DNA of 64,000 nucleotides, taken from positions 28,958 to 92,957 of the forward strand of contig CARDBT010000008.1 in assembly GCA_948957135.1 (NCBI GenBank), written 5' to 3'. This DNA comes from COE1 sp910588595 (GTDB lineage: Bacteria; Bacillota; Clostridia; Lachnospirales; Lachnospiraceae). The position numbers and the translations under genes were made by a program. Positions within the stretch are counted from its first letter, which is position 1, and the number at the start of each line of letters is the position of its first letter. This document shows, piece by piece, positions 16,134-24,658 of the stretch. The notes beneath the pieces are model-generated. The model ran no database searches, was not told the DNA's origin, and saw only the letters and a program-made list of their open reading frames with translations.

Positions 16134-19100
16134 ATGAAGAAGAAAACATTAGGATCACATGGCAGAGGCAAAAGAAGAACAGTAAAATATACTGATGAAT
16201 ATATAGAAGACGTTTATGAGGAGGATCTGACAGAGCAGGGGGATGCGGCGGCTGACACTGACAGCGGAGATGATGAGTATATTGTTGCGTATTCAAGTGA
16301 GCGTGACGCGCATGAAGACTATGTTTCGGAGCAGATGCAGGAGTATGACGAGTCGGATGGTTATGAAGAACAGCAGGACTATGATGAGTCAGAAAATTAT
16401 GAAGAACAGCAGGACTATGATGAGACAGAGAGCTATGATGGATCGCAGGAGTACGATGAGGCGTCGGACTATGACGAGCAGCAGGAATATGATGAGTCAG
16501 AAAACTATGATGAATCACAGGAGTATGATGAGGCGGAAGATTATGAAGAACAGCAGGACTATGACAAGTTAGTAAATTATGAAGCAGAAAAGGGTATCGA
16601 TCTGTCTGCTACCGTGAAGATCGATATTGAGATCTTTGATCCGGCAAAAGAAGAGTCGTTGTACAGTACCGGGGAAATTGACATGGGACTCTATGTGTCG
16701 GATGATGATGTGGAGGATACACAGAACGATCACGAAAATGAGCAAGAGTACCTTTATGAGGACGGTGCGGTACAGTACTATGCATCTGACGAATATTTTG
16801 ATGATGAGTACATCAATGAGTATGCAAATGAGTATGCGAGTGAAGAATATGCTGAGGAGACGTACTATGATGATGAGTACAATGACGATGACTACATAGA
16901 AGAAGTGTATGACAGTGAGGTGTATGATGAGGATTCTTTTGACATTGCATACGGTGATTTTGCAGATGAATACGAGAGCGATGCCGTGTTGTTCGAGGAC
17001 GACGGAGTGGAGGAGCCACTTGATCTGTGGCAGAGAGTAAAGGTACACCTGGGGCACCTGACGGCATTTGATGCAGTCCTTGCATCGACAGGCGTTGTTG
17101 TCCTGGCTGCAGCTTTTGTGATCCTGAGCATGTTCCTGCAGTCTAGACAGACCAACAAGCAGATCGAAGCGCTCGCTCCTCTGGGGGTCGAACTCAAGGA
17201 GATAGGGGTAGCAGGCGGCGACGGATTGTTGTCCATGGCAGATGCGGCACTTGCGGGGAACTTTGCACAGACACCGGACCAGGAGGAACTCCCATCGGAG
17301 GAGGTATCGCAGCCTGAGGTGGTCGACACGCCGGACTCGGGCAGGGTGAGTGTCGATTTTGTGTCTGTGGAAAAAGATCTAAAGATCCGTTTTACGGATG
17401 TCAATACAGGGGAACTGATCACTGGGATGGCATTTGAGGTGACATTGACGAACGCAAAGGGAAAACAGCTCATCCTCACAGACGATGACATGGATGGGAT
17501 CATCTATGCACAGAATGTGAACGCCGGGGTGTTTGACGCAGTCATAGCTTCGACGGATAGATACAAATTCCCGACAGTGGCACAGCAGGTTACAGTCAAG
17601 GACAAGGTCGAGTATGTGGTGATCAATGTGCAGGATGAGGTAAAGACAGAGAAGCAGATCGACGTGGTAGTCGAGGATACGGAGAAAAATGTCGCGCCAG
17701 TGGAGGAGGAAGTGCTCAAAGATACTGTTGAGTGGGTGGAATCGACCAAGACACCCGTGAGCGGCACAGAGAGTTATCTGCTGGTGGATAAAAACACGAT
17801 CGCGGATCCAGCACAGCTTTCTAAGGCAGCGGCGAGAATGCTTTTTGATACCCTAAATGTCACGCTCGACCCATCCAGTGCGACATTGAGTGTGGGGGCC
17901 AGCATTGATTTGAAAGGGTCTGAGTTTGTCAACAAGACAGAGGGAGATATCGAGTATCAATACACAACCGAATGGAAAAGCTCAAATGACAGCACTGCGT
18001 CGGTGAGCGGCGGAAAGGTGACAGCAAAGGCGGCTGGGGAAGCGGTTATCACGTATACGGTCACAAGAAAAACGATCACAACGACGTATGAGCAGAAGGA
18101 GCCTGTCGAGGAGATTGTAATCATACCTTCTGCGGAGTACCTAGAGCCATCTGATCCTGCTGAAAAGGAGAAATATAAGGCGGTTGTGGATGAGCAGGGC
18201 AACATAACAGGCTATGAATATAAGAAGGTGACGGAGCAGGAGCCGGAGAAAAAGACGAGTGAGACGAGCGAGAGCGCCAGTGCGGAGTGCAGGATCACAG
18301 TGGAGCCTGCAAAGATCACATCCGGCAGTCTCGAATTGGTCAGGAGTGCGGACAGCTGTGCAGTTGGCGCGACACTGACTGTGAAACCGGCAAAGCTGGT
18401 GTACACGAAGCAGGATGGGACTACAGAGACGCTCACAGGCAATTTTCCTGCCATCGCGTGGGAGAGTGCCGACAAGGCGGTCGCGACCGTCGGGACAGAC
18501 GGTGTCGTGACAGGCGTGAAACCGGGAAAAGTACATATCACAGGCAGGGTGACGGGCGTCAACGGGGCGGACGGCAAGGAGCTGGATATCAGATGCAGTG
18601 TGGAGATCAGTGTTACCGAGGCGGCGGACCTTGCGATCTCCCTTGATCGGACAAGCGATGTATATATCGCGGTAGGCGGCTCGACAACCATCGTGGCAAC
18701 CGTATCGAATTATCAGTCGGACGCAGGCGTGACATGGGAGTCCTCCGACAAGAATGTCGCCACGGTCGATGAGAAAGGTGTCGTGACCGGTGTGGCAGCA
18801 GGAAGTGTCAAGATCACAGCGACAACAAAGGAAAAGGATAAGAGCGGAAATCAGAAGCAGGCGACCTGTGTTGTGACGATCAATTCCAATGCGGCTTCCG
18901 ACACGACGACAAAGCTCAAGGACAAAAACGGAAATCAGATATATATTAAGAATGCGGACGGAAGCTACAGGGAGGCTGTCCATGCAGACTACTACAGCAG
19001 CACCGAATTTTATATCGCAGCGCAGGCAAACTATGTATATACAGGCTGGCAGACGATCGAGGGAAAGACGTATTACTATGACAAGAACGGAAATGCTGTG

Positions 19101-19769
19101 AAGGGTACGCAGATCATCCAGGGAGTTACATACAATTTTGGCGAGGACGGCTCGATCGCGACAAAAGTCAACGGGTCGACGTTCGGCATCGATGTGTCCC
19201 GGCACAATGGAACGATCGACTGGAATGCGGTCAAGGCATCGGGCGTCGATTATGTCATTATCCGCTGTGGCTACAGAGGATCTTCCACAGGTGCACTCAT
19301 CGAGGACCAGAATTTCAAGACGAACATCAAGGGTGCCACGGCAGCCGGCCTGAAAGTGGGTGTGTATGTATTTTCACAGGCAGTCGACGAAGTCGAGGCT
19401 GTCAAGGAGGCATCGCTGGCGGTGAGCCTTGTAAAGGGATACAACCTCACCTATCCTATCTTTATCGATACGGAGGAGAGCGGAGGAAGGGCTGACAAGA
19501 TCGACAAGGCGACGCGCACCGCAGTGGTGAATGCGTTCTGCCAGACGGTTGCAAGTGCAGGATACCAGCCGGGGATCTATGCATCAAAAACATGGTTTGA
19601 GGACAAACTGAATATGAGCGGGGTCAGCAGCTGCCGCATATGGCTTGCACAGTATTCCGCAGAGCCTACGTACAGCGGCAAATACGATCTGTGGCAGTAT
19701 TCGAGCAAGGGAAAGATCAGCGGAATCAAAACAGATGTCGACCTGAACTATAGTTATACAGGATATTAG
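16134..19769 (+). CDS. membrane-anchored GH25 muramidase with acidic repeat tail and Ig-like domains
   Basis: 1211 residues from ATG 16134. ATG 16113 directly abuts AAGGAGG and is the alternative; a TTG at 16038 is rejected. Order: an acidic Tyr/Asp/Glu-rich N-terminal tail (~15-300) with seven 12-residue repeats; a membrane helix (~313-336); a Cna-B-like beta domain (~400-505); Big2-like Ig domains (~575-690, 735-830 and 835-915), with repeats of WESADKAVATV and WESSDKNVATV type; cell-wall-binding repeats (GWQTIEGKTYYYDKNGN); and the GH25 domain (~1015-1211). The last shows FGIDVSRHNG, YPIFIDTEESG and DVDLNYS with the catalytic Asp/Glu residues. It cleaves the MurNAc-GlcNAc bond of peptidoglycan, probably to make room for polymer attachment. 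The N-terminal tail should stay in the cytosol. Confidence 0.88.
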   Translation: MKKKTLGSHGRGKRRTVKYTDEYIEDVYEEDLTEQGDAAADTDSGDDEYIVAYSSERDAHEDYVSEQMQEYDESDGYEEQQDYDESENYEEQQDYDETESYDGSQEYDEASDYDEQQEYDESENYDESQEYDEAEDYEEQQDYDKLVNYEAEKGIDLSATVKIDIEIFDPAKEESLYSTGEIDMGLYVSDDDVEDTQNDHENEQEYLYEDGAVQYYASDEYFDDEYINEYANEYASEEYAEETYYDDEYNDDDYIEEVYDSEVYDEDSFDIAYGDFADEYESDAVLFEDDGVEEPLDLWQRVKVHLGHLTAFDAVLASTGVVVLAAAFVILSMFLQSRQTNKQIEALAPLGVELKEIGVAGGDGLLSMADAALAGNFAQTPDQEELPSEEVSQPEVVDTPDSGRVSVDFVSVEKDLKIRFTDVNTGELITGMAFEVTLTNAKGKQLILTDDDMDGIIYAQNVNAGVFDAVIASTDRYKFPTVAQQVTVKDKVEYVVINVQDEVKTEKQIDVVVEDTEKNVAPVEEEVLKDTVEWVESTKTPVSGTESYLLVDKNTIADPAQLSKAAARMLFDTLNVTLDPSSATLSVGASIDLKGSEFVNKTEGDIEYQYTTEWKSSNDSTASVSGGKVTAKAAGEAVITYTVTRKTITTTYEQKEPVEEIVIIPSAEYLEPSDPAEKEKYKAVVDEQGNITGYEYKKVTEQEPEKKTSETSESASAECRITVEPAKITSGSLELVRSADSCAVGATLTVKPAKLVYTKQDGTTETLTGNFPAIAWESADKAVATVGTDGVVTGVKPGKVHITGRVTGVNGADGKELDIRCSVEISVTEAADLAISLDRTSDVYIAVGGSTTIVATVSNYQSDAGVTWESSDKNVATVDEKGVVTGVAAGSVKITATTKEKDKSGNQKQATCVVTINSNAASDTTTKLKDKNGNQIYIKNADGSYREAVHADYYSSTEFYIAAQANYVYTGWQTIEGKTYYYDKNGNAVKGTQIIQGVTYNFGEDGSIATKVNGSTFGIDVSRHNGTIDWNAVKASGVDYVIIRCGYRGSSTGALIEDQNFKTNIKGATAAGLKVGVYVFSQAVDEVEAVKEASLAVSLVKGYNLTYPIFIDTEESGGRADKIDKATRTAVVNAFCQTVASAGYQPGIYASKTWFEDKLNMSGVSSCRIWLAQYSAEPTYSGKYDLWQYSSKGKISGIKTDVDLNYSYTGY
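16335..16586 (+). repeat. seven 36-bp tandem repeats coding an acidic 12-mer
   Basis: Units start at 16335, 16371, 16407, 16443, 16479, 16515 and 16551. The consensus peptide is about QQ(D/E)YDESENYEE. The units are in frame within the muramidase gene and each has two Tyr residues. They could expand or contract by slippage. Confidence 0.9.
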
Positions 19770-19771
19770 GG

Positions 19772-19800
19772 TTGCGTTATTTCTGATTTTAGGATAAAAT
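19772..19800 (+). promoter_or_regulatory. sigma-A type promoter for the rfb operon
   Basis: TTGCGT (19772-19777), a 17-bp spacer and TAAAAT (19795-19800), 40 bp before rfbB. It starts just 3 bp after the muramidase stop. Confidence 0.6.
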
Positions 19801-19839
19801 GAAGTATATGATTAAAAATCTTGTGGAGGTATATATTTG

Positions 19840-20916
19840 ATGAGAACTTATTTGGTGACTGGCGGTGCGGGCTTTATCGGATCGAACTACATTCATTATA
19901 TGTTTCGGAAATATGATAACGAGATCAGGATCATCAATGTCGATGCCCTGACCTATGCCGGTAATCTCGAGAATCTCAAGGAGATCGAAAACAGGGATAA
20001 CTATACATTTGTCAAGGCGGATATCACGGACAAGGAAGCGATCGCAAAGATCTTTGCGGAGAACGATATCGACAGGGTGGTCCATTTTGCGGCGGAGAGC
20101 CACGTGGACAGGAGCATTAAGGATCCGGAGGTCTTTGTGCGGACAAATGTGCTGGGCACCGCAGTGATGCTCAACTGTGCCAAGGAGGCATGGGAACTTC
20201 CCGATGGCAGTTTTAAGGCAGATAAGAAGTTCCTTCACGTGTCGACGGATGAGGTGTACGGATCCCTTGAGGAAGATGGCGGGTATTTTTATGAGACAAC
20301 CCCGTATGCGCCGCACAGTCCGTACTCTGCGAGCAAGGCGTCCTCGGACATGCTTGTGAGATCCTACATGGACACATATCAGTTCCCGGCAAATATCACG
20401 AACTGTTCAAACAATTACGGCCCATATCAGTTTCCGGAGAAATTTATCCCGCTGGTCATCAACAATGCCCTGCAGGGAAAGAATCTCCCGGTGTACGGCG
20501 ATGGCAAAAATGTGCGGGACTGGCTCTATGTTGAGGACCATGCAAAGGCGATCGACATGGTACAGGAGAAGGGCAGGTTGTTTGAGACTTATAATATCGG
20601 AGGACATAACGAGAAGCAGAACATTGAGATCATCAATATCATCCTCGATACACTTCAGGAGCAGCTTGCGGATGATGACCCGAGGAAGAAGCTGGTATCC
20701 AGGGATCTGATCACATATGTCGAGGACAGAAAAGGCCACGATAGACGTTATGCGATCGCGCCGGACAAGATCAAGGCGGAGATCGGCTGGGAGCCGGAGA
20801 CGATGTTCCGGGAGGGCATCAGGCAGACGATCCAGTGGTATTTTGAGCACGAGGATTGGATGAAGAATGCGACGAGCGGCGATTACCAGAAATATTATGC
20901 TGAGATGTACAAATAA
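19840..20916 (+). CDS. rfbB: dTDP-glucose 4,6-dehydratase
   Basis: 358 residues. It converts dTDP-glucose to dTDP-4-keto-6-deoxyglucose, the second step of dTDP-L-rhamnose synthesis. VTGGAGFIGSN binds NAD; STDEVYGS carries the catalytic Thr-Asp-Glu; YSASKASSD supplies the catalytic Tyr and Lys. The C-terminal NIGGHNEKQNIEI, DRKGHDRRY and EIGWEPE segments are typical of RmlB. GGAGG at 19825-19829 places the start at ATG 19840 (a TTG lies one codon upstream). rfbA, rfbC and two muramidase genes surround it; rfbD is not in the window. Confidence 0.97.
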   Translation: MRTYLVTGGAGFIGSNYIHYMFRKYDNEIRIINVDALTYAGNLENLKEIENRDNYTFVKADITDKEAIAKIFAENDIDRVVHFAAESHVDRSIKDPEVFVRTNVLGTAVMLNCAKEAWELPDGSFKADKKFLHVSTDEVYGSLEEDGGYFYETTPYAPHSPYSASKASSDMLVRSYMDTYQFPANITNCSNNYGPYQFPEKFIPLVINNALQGKNLPVYGDGKNVRDWLYVEDHAKAIDMVQEKGRLFETYNIGGHNEKQNIEIINIILDTLQEQLADDDPRKKLVSRDLITYVEDRKGHDRRYAIAPDKIKAEIGWEPETMFREGIRQTIQWYFEHEDWMKNATSGDYQKYYAEMYK

Positions 20917-20938
20917 TTTTAGAGCATGATCCTTAATA

Positions 20939-20972
20939 GGGAACGTCAGTACCACAGGGTAGGGGCGTTCCC
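20939..20972 (+). other. hairpin between rfbB and rfbA
   Basis: GGGAACG (20939-20945) pairs with CGTTCCC (20966-20972) across a 20-nt loop. No T-run follows, so it is at best a weak or partial terminator or a processing site in the 129-bp gap. Confidence 0.35.
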
Positions 20973-21045
20973 ACTTTGGCATATGATGAACAGGGGCAAA
21001 CAGCGCCTGTGCGATGAATAATAAATAAAAAGGAGCGGACGATCA

Positions 21046-21915
21046 ATGAAAGGAATTATACTAGCAGGAGGTTCTGGCACAAGGCTTTATCCGCTGACAA
21101 AGGCGATCTCAAAGCAGATCATGCCAGTCTATGACAAGCCGATGATCTATTACCCGTTGTCGACGTTGATGCTTGCGGGGATCAGGGATATCCTGATCAT
21201 ATCGACGCCGCGCGATCTCCCGGTGTTTGAGGAGTTGTTCGGAACGGGAGAACAGCTTGGACTTCACATGGAATATGCAGTGCAGGAGCAGCCAAGAGGG
21301 CTTGCGGATGCGTTTATCATCGGCGCGGACTTTATCGGAGAGGACTCCGTGGCGCTGGTGCTTGGCGACAATATCTTTTACGGGCAGAGCTTTTCAAGAC
21401 TGCTGCAGCGCGTTGCGGCAAAGGAGAGCGGCGCTACGATATTCGGATATTATGTGCGTGACCCGAGGGAGTATGGTGTCGTGGAATTTGACAAGGACGG
21501 AAAGGCGATCTCCATCGAGGAAAAGCCGGAGAAACCCAAGAGCAACTACGCAGTGCCGGGACTTTACTTCTATGACAATGACGTTGTGGAGATCGCCAGA
21601 AACGTAAAGCCATCTGCGCGCGGGGAGATTGAGATCACGAGCATCAACAATGAGTATCTGCGGCGCGGAACGCTCACAGTTGAGACGATGGGCCGTGGTT
21701 TTGCATGGCTCGATACAGGAAATCATGACTCACTTCTCGACGCCGCGGACTTTGTCTGTGCGTTTCAGAAGCGGCAGGGGCTTTACATTTCCTGCATTGA
21801 GGAGATCGCATATAAGAGGGGCTTTATCACCAAGGAGGAGCTGTTGAAGCTCGCGGAGCCGTTGATGAAGACGGATTACGGAAAATATCTTGTAGAGGTA
21901 GCCAATGGACTTTAA
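21046..21915 (+). CDS. rfbA: glucose-1-phosphate thymidylyltransferase
   Basis: 289 residues, the standard RmlA length. It makes dTDP-glucose from dTTP and glucose 1-phosphate, opening the rhamnose pathway. AGGSGTRLYPLTKAISKQI is the nucleotide-binding motif, followed by PVYDKPMIYYPLS; LVLGDNIFYG holds the metal-binding Asp, and EEKPEKPKSNYAVPGLYFYD and FAWLDTGNHDSLL complete the pattern. AAGGAG precedes ATG 21046. The 3' end overlaps the second muramidase gene by 11 bp, suggesting translational coupling. Confidence 0.97.
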   Translation: MKGIILAGGSGTRLYPLTKAISKQIMPVYDKPMIYYPLSTLMLAGIRDILIISTPRDLPVFEELFGTGEQLGLHMEYAVQEQPRGLADAFIIGADFIGEDSVALVLGDNIFYGQSFSRLLQRVAAKESGATIFGYYVRDPREYGVVEFDKDGKAISIEEKPEKPKSNYAVPGLYFYDNDVVEIARNVKPSARGEIEITSINNEYLRRGTLTVETMGRGFAWLDTGNHDSLLDAADFVCAFQKRQGLYISCIEEIAYKRGFITKEELLKLAEPLMKTDYGKYLVEVANGL

Positions 21916-23218
21916 GGGAAAGAAGATCGGGATACTGTTTGTGTTGTGTTCACTGCTAGCCGTCATGACAGCTGTGGCGGCGGTAAATTACAGCAGGCTT
22001 ATGGGAAAAAGTTCCAATCCTGCAGCTGACAGCAATGCAGACAGTGATTTCCATCAGATCATAGAAGCGGACGGAAAAGTGCACGGTGCTGATCTATCAG
22101 CGTTTATGAGGGACAGTGATTTCTTTGATGCTGAGGTGCCGGGCAGTTCCGGTCAGGGTACATATGATGAGGTCGATGAAAACGGTGACACTGTGCGCAG
22201 TCTCACTGTGCTGGCAAGTTCTGTGGAGCGCGATATCAGGGTCAAGATCGTTGACGACCAGGGTGATGTGGTATCGGGGGAAGAATTTGCCGTGGAGGTT
22301 GTGGACACAGGCGTGTATGTCGATGACGACAAGGATGGTATTATATTAATATCAGACATAAAGCCCGGAGAATACAAGGTCTCTTTGAATGAGCGGCAAG
22401 GTTTCAATGTCCCGGAATCCCCTGTCAATGTCAGGGTGAAATCCATTGTGTCCTATACCGTTATCGATGATATTGACCTTTTTGTGCACGCGGAGTCAGA
22501 GATTGATATCCTCAAGGAGGACACGAAAGACAAGAAGATCGACAGTGAGGACGAGGATGATTCTCAATATACCGCACTGCTTGATATGGACGAGGAGGAC
22601 GAGCGTGAGAACGCCGTCAAGCTCGGGATCGATGTGTCAAAGTGGAACGGAGAGATCGACTGGGAGATCGTGAAAGCGGAGGGCGTGGATTTTGCGATCA
22701 TACGCTGCGGTTACAGGGGTTCTTCCTCCGGCTGGCTGATCGAAGATCCGTTTTTTTACAAGAATCTGACAGGCGCGAAGAAGGCGGGGATAAAAGTCGG
22801 CTTATATTTCTTTACGCAGGCGGTCAACCCTGTGGAGGCAGTCGAGGAGGCAAGTATGGTAGTCTCCCTGCTCGGCGATACCGGGATCGATTATCCGGTG
22901 TTTATCGACATAGAGGGCGCTGGCGGAAACGGAAGGGCGGACAATCTCGACGCAGCGGCGCGAACGGCGATAGCCAATGCATTCTGCCGGACGATACGAA
23001 ATGCCGGACTGGATGCGGGGGTGTATTCAAGCCGCTACTGGTATTACAACAATCTGATCGCAGATGAGCTGGAAACCTTAAGGATATGGCTTGCGGAGTA
23101 CAGGGATACGCCGCTGTACACTGGGCGCTACGATATGTGGCAGTACACTTCGAGCGGCAGTGTCGCAGGGATCGAGGGAAGGGTTGACTTAAATGTCAGC
23201 TATCTGGGAATAGAATAA
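21905..23218 (+). CDS. membrane-anchored GH25 muramidase (second copy)
   Basis: 437 residues. One N-terminal membrane helix (~7-27), a short linker, a beta domain (~95-195) related to that of the larger muramidase at 16134, an acidic linker rich in Asp/Glu/Lys (~197-240) and a GH25 domain (~240-437). The catalytic pattern LGIDVSKWNGEIDW, YPVFIDIEGAGG and GRVDLNVSYLG is intact. It lacks the Ig-like domains, wall-binding repeats and long acidic tail of the first copy. It starts inside the end of rfbA and ends 20 bp before rfbC, so a wall hydrolase is produced along with dTDP-rhamnose enzymes. Expected place: outer face of the membrane. Confidence 0.9.
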   Translation: MDFKGKKIGILFVLCSLLAVMTAVAAVNYSRLMGKSSNPAADSNADSDFHQIIEADGKVHGADLSAFMRDSDFFDAEVPGSSGQGTYDEVDENGDTVRSLTVLASSVERDIRVKIVDDQGDVVSGEEFAVEVVDTGVYVDDDKDGIILISDIKPGEYKVSLNERQGFNVPESPVNVRVKSIVSYTVIDDIDLFVHAESEIDILKEDTKDKKIDSEDEDDSQYTALLDMDEEDERENAVKLGIDVSKWNGEIDWEIVKAEGVDFAIIRCGYRGSSSGWLIEDPFFYKNLTGAKKAGIKVGLYFFTQAVNPVEAVEEASMVVSLLGDTGIDYPVFIDIEGAGGNGRADNLDAAARTAIANAFCRTIRNAGLDAGVYSSRYWYYNNLIADELETLRIWLAEYRDTPLYTGRYDMWQYTSSGSVAGIEGRVDLNVSYLGIE

Positions 23219-23238
23219 GGAAAGGAATTTGTGAAGAT

Positions 23239-23805
23239 ATGGGAAAGATTACAGTAGAGGAATGTGTTTCTGACGGGGTACTCATAGAGGGGCTCAAGGT
23301 GGTCACGCCGCAGGTAATGGGAGATAACAGGGGTTATTTTATGGAGACTTACAACTACAACGACTTCAAGGAGGCAGGTATCGATCAGGTTTTCGTGCAG
23401 GACAATCAGTCTGCATCTAAGAGAGGTGTCCTGAGAGGACTGCACTTTCAGATCCAGTATCCCCAGGATAAGCTTGTCCGCGTTGTGCGCGGAGAAGTGT
23501 TTGACGTGGCAGTGGACATGCGGGAGGGCTCGAAAACATTTGGGAAATGGTTTGGCGTTGTCCTATCAGAGGAAAACAAGAAACAGTTTTTCGTACCCAA
23601 AAATTTTGCACATGGTTTTCTTGTGCTGTCTGAGTATGCGGAATTTTGTTATAAGTGTTCTGACTTTTATCATCCGGATGATCAGGACGGACTGTTGTGG
23701 AGCGATCCCGATATCGGAGTGAAGTGGCCGATTCCAGAAGGAATGGAGCTGATCCTTGCCGACAGGGATCTAAAATGGGGTGGAATAAAGGATTTTAAGC
23801 GATGA
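23239..23805 (+). CDS. rfbC: dTDP-4-dehydrorhamnose 3,5-epimerase
   Basis: 188 residues, the standard RmlC length. It epimerises dTDP-4-keto-6-deoxyglucose at C3 and C5 to dTDP-4-keto-L-rhamnose. RGVLRGLHFQ contains the catalytic His69, and CYKCSDFYHPDDQDG carries the conserved Tyr/Asp region; KNFAHGFLVLSE and PDIGVKWP are also typical. It is coupled to the ABC permease through an ATGA overlap at 23802-23805, which ties rhamnose synthesis to polymer export. Confidence 0.96.
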   Translation: MGKITVEECVSDGVLIEGLKVVTPQVMGDNRGYFMETYNYNDFKEAGIDQVFVQDNQSASKRGVLRGLHFQIQYPQDKLVRVVRGEVFDVAVDMREGSKTFGKWFGVVLSEENKKQFFVPKNFAHGFLVLSEYAEFCYKCSDFYHPDDQDGLLWSDPDIGVKWPIPEGMELILADRDLKWGGIKDFKR

Positions 23806-24617
23806 GAAATAGTTTGACAGGGCTGTGGCAGTCGAGGCAGCTGATCTGGAAGCTTTCGAAAAATGATTTCAAGAACCGCTTTGCAGGCTCTTATCTGGGG
23901 CGTGTGTGGGCGTTTGCACAGCCTGTCGTGACGGTACTCTTGTACTGGTTTGTGTTCGGGCATATCATGATGGCTGACAAGAAGGAACTGCTGACAGCGG
24001 GGGTGGAGGCTCCTTACGTGCTGTGGCTCACGGCGGGGCTTGTGCCCTGGTTTTATTTCAGCGAGGCGGTGAGCAACGGCACAACATCCCTTCTCGAATA
24101 CAGCTATCTGGTGAAGAAGGTGGTCTTTCAGATCCGCATTATTCCGATCGTAAAGCTCATCGCGGCATCGTTTACCCACATTTTCTTTGTGATGTTTATG
24201 CTGCTGCTGTATTTTGTGTATGGATATAAGCCGGATATCTATCTGCTGCAGCTGGTTTATTATAGTTTCTGTCTGTTTATGTTTGTGCTGGCATTGAGTT
24301 ATACAACCTGTGCGATCGCTGTTTTTTTCCGGGATCTGATGCAGATCGTCAATATCTTCCTGCAGGTTGGCATGTGGGCGACACCGATCCTGTGGAACAT
24401 TACACTTCTTGACGGGGAGCCAGTGCTTCAGGGGATCATCAAGTGCAATCCCATCTTTTATGTTGTGAACGGTTACAGGAACGCCATGTTTGCCGAGACC
24501 TGGTTTTGGCGCGATTGGGGTATGACGATCTATTTCTGGACTGTTACCGCTGTGCTGTTCGTGGTGGGGACATGGATCTTTAGAAGACTGAAAGTTCACT
24601 TTGCGGATGTGCTGTAA
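23802..24617 (+). CDS. ABC-2 type polysaccharide export permease (Wzm/TagG family)
   Basis: 271 residues with six hydrophobic helices. The N-terminal amphipathic part KNDFKNRFAGSYLGRVWAFAQP is characteristic of Wzm/TagG permeases, as are WPWF-like LVPWFYFSEAVSNG and the late NPIFYVVNGYRNAMF. It forms the membrane channel that moves a finished undecaprenyl-linked polysaccharide out of the cytosol. The partner ATPase starts 41 bp downstream. With this transporter the chain is built fully inside the cell, so the GT2 enzymes behind it probably act on the growing chain in the cytosol. Confidence 0.93.
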   Translation: MRNSLTGLWQSRQLIWKLSKNDFKNRFAGSYLGRVWAFAQPVVTVLLYWFVFGHIMMADKKELLTAGVEAPYVLWLTAGLVPWFYFSEAVSNGTTSLLEYSYLVKKVVFQIRIIPIVKLIAASFTHIFFVMFMLLLYFVYGYKPDIYLLQLVYYSFCLFMFVLALSYTTCAIAVFFRDLMQIVNIFLQVGMWATPILWNITLLDGEPVLQGIIKCNPIFYVVNGYRNAMFAETWFWRDWGMTIYFWTVTAVLFVVGTWIFRRLKVHFADVL

Positions 24618-24658
24618 AAGATCCGCTTTGTGTTTCATTTATAGAAACGGGGGGAACT

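Noticed and set aside
16335..16586. CRISPR-like regular repeat
   Set aside because: The 36-bp units are contiguous without spacers, in frame and code for a repetitive acidic peptide.
18141..19205. 354-codon open frame on the minus strand
   Set aside because: It is antisense to the Ig-like region of the muramidase, with His/Arg/Cys-rich sequence unlike any protein family.
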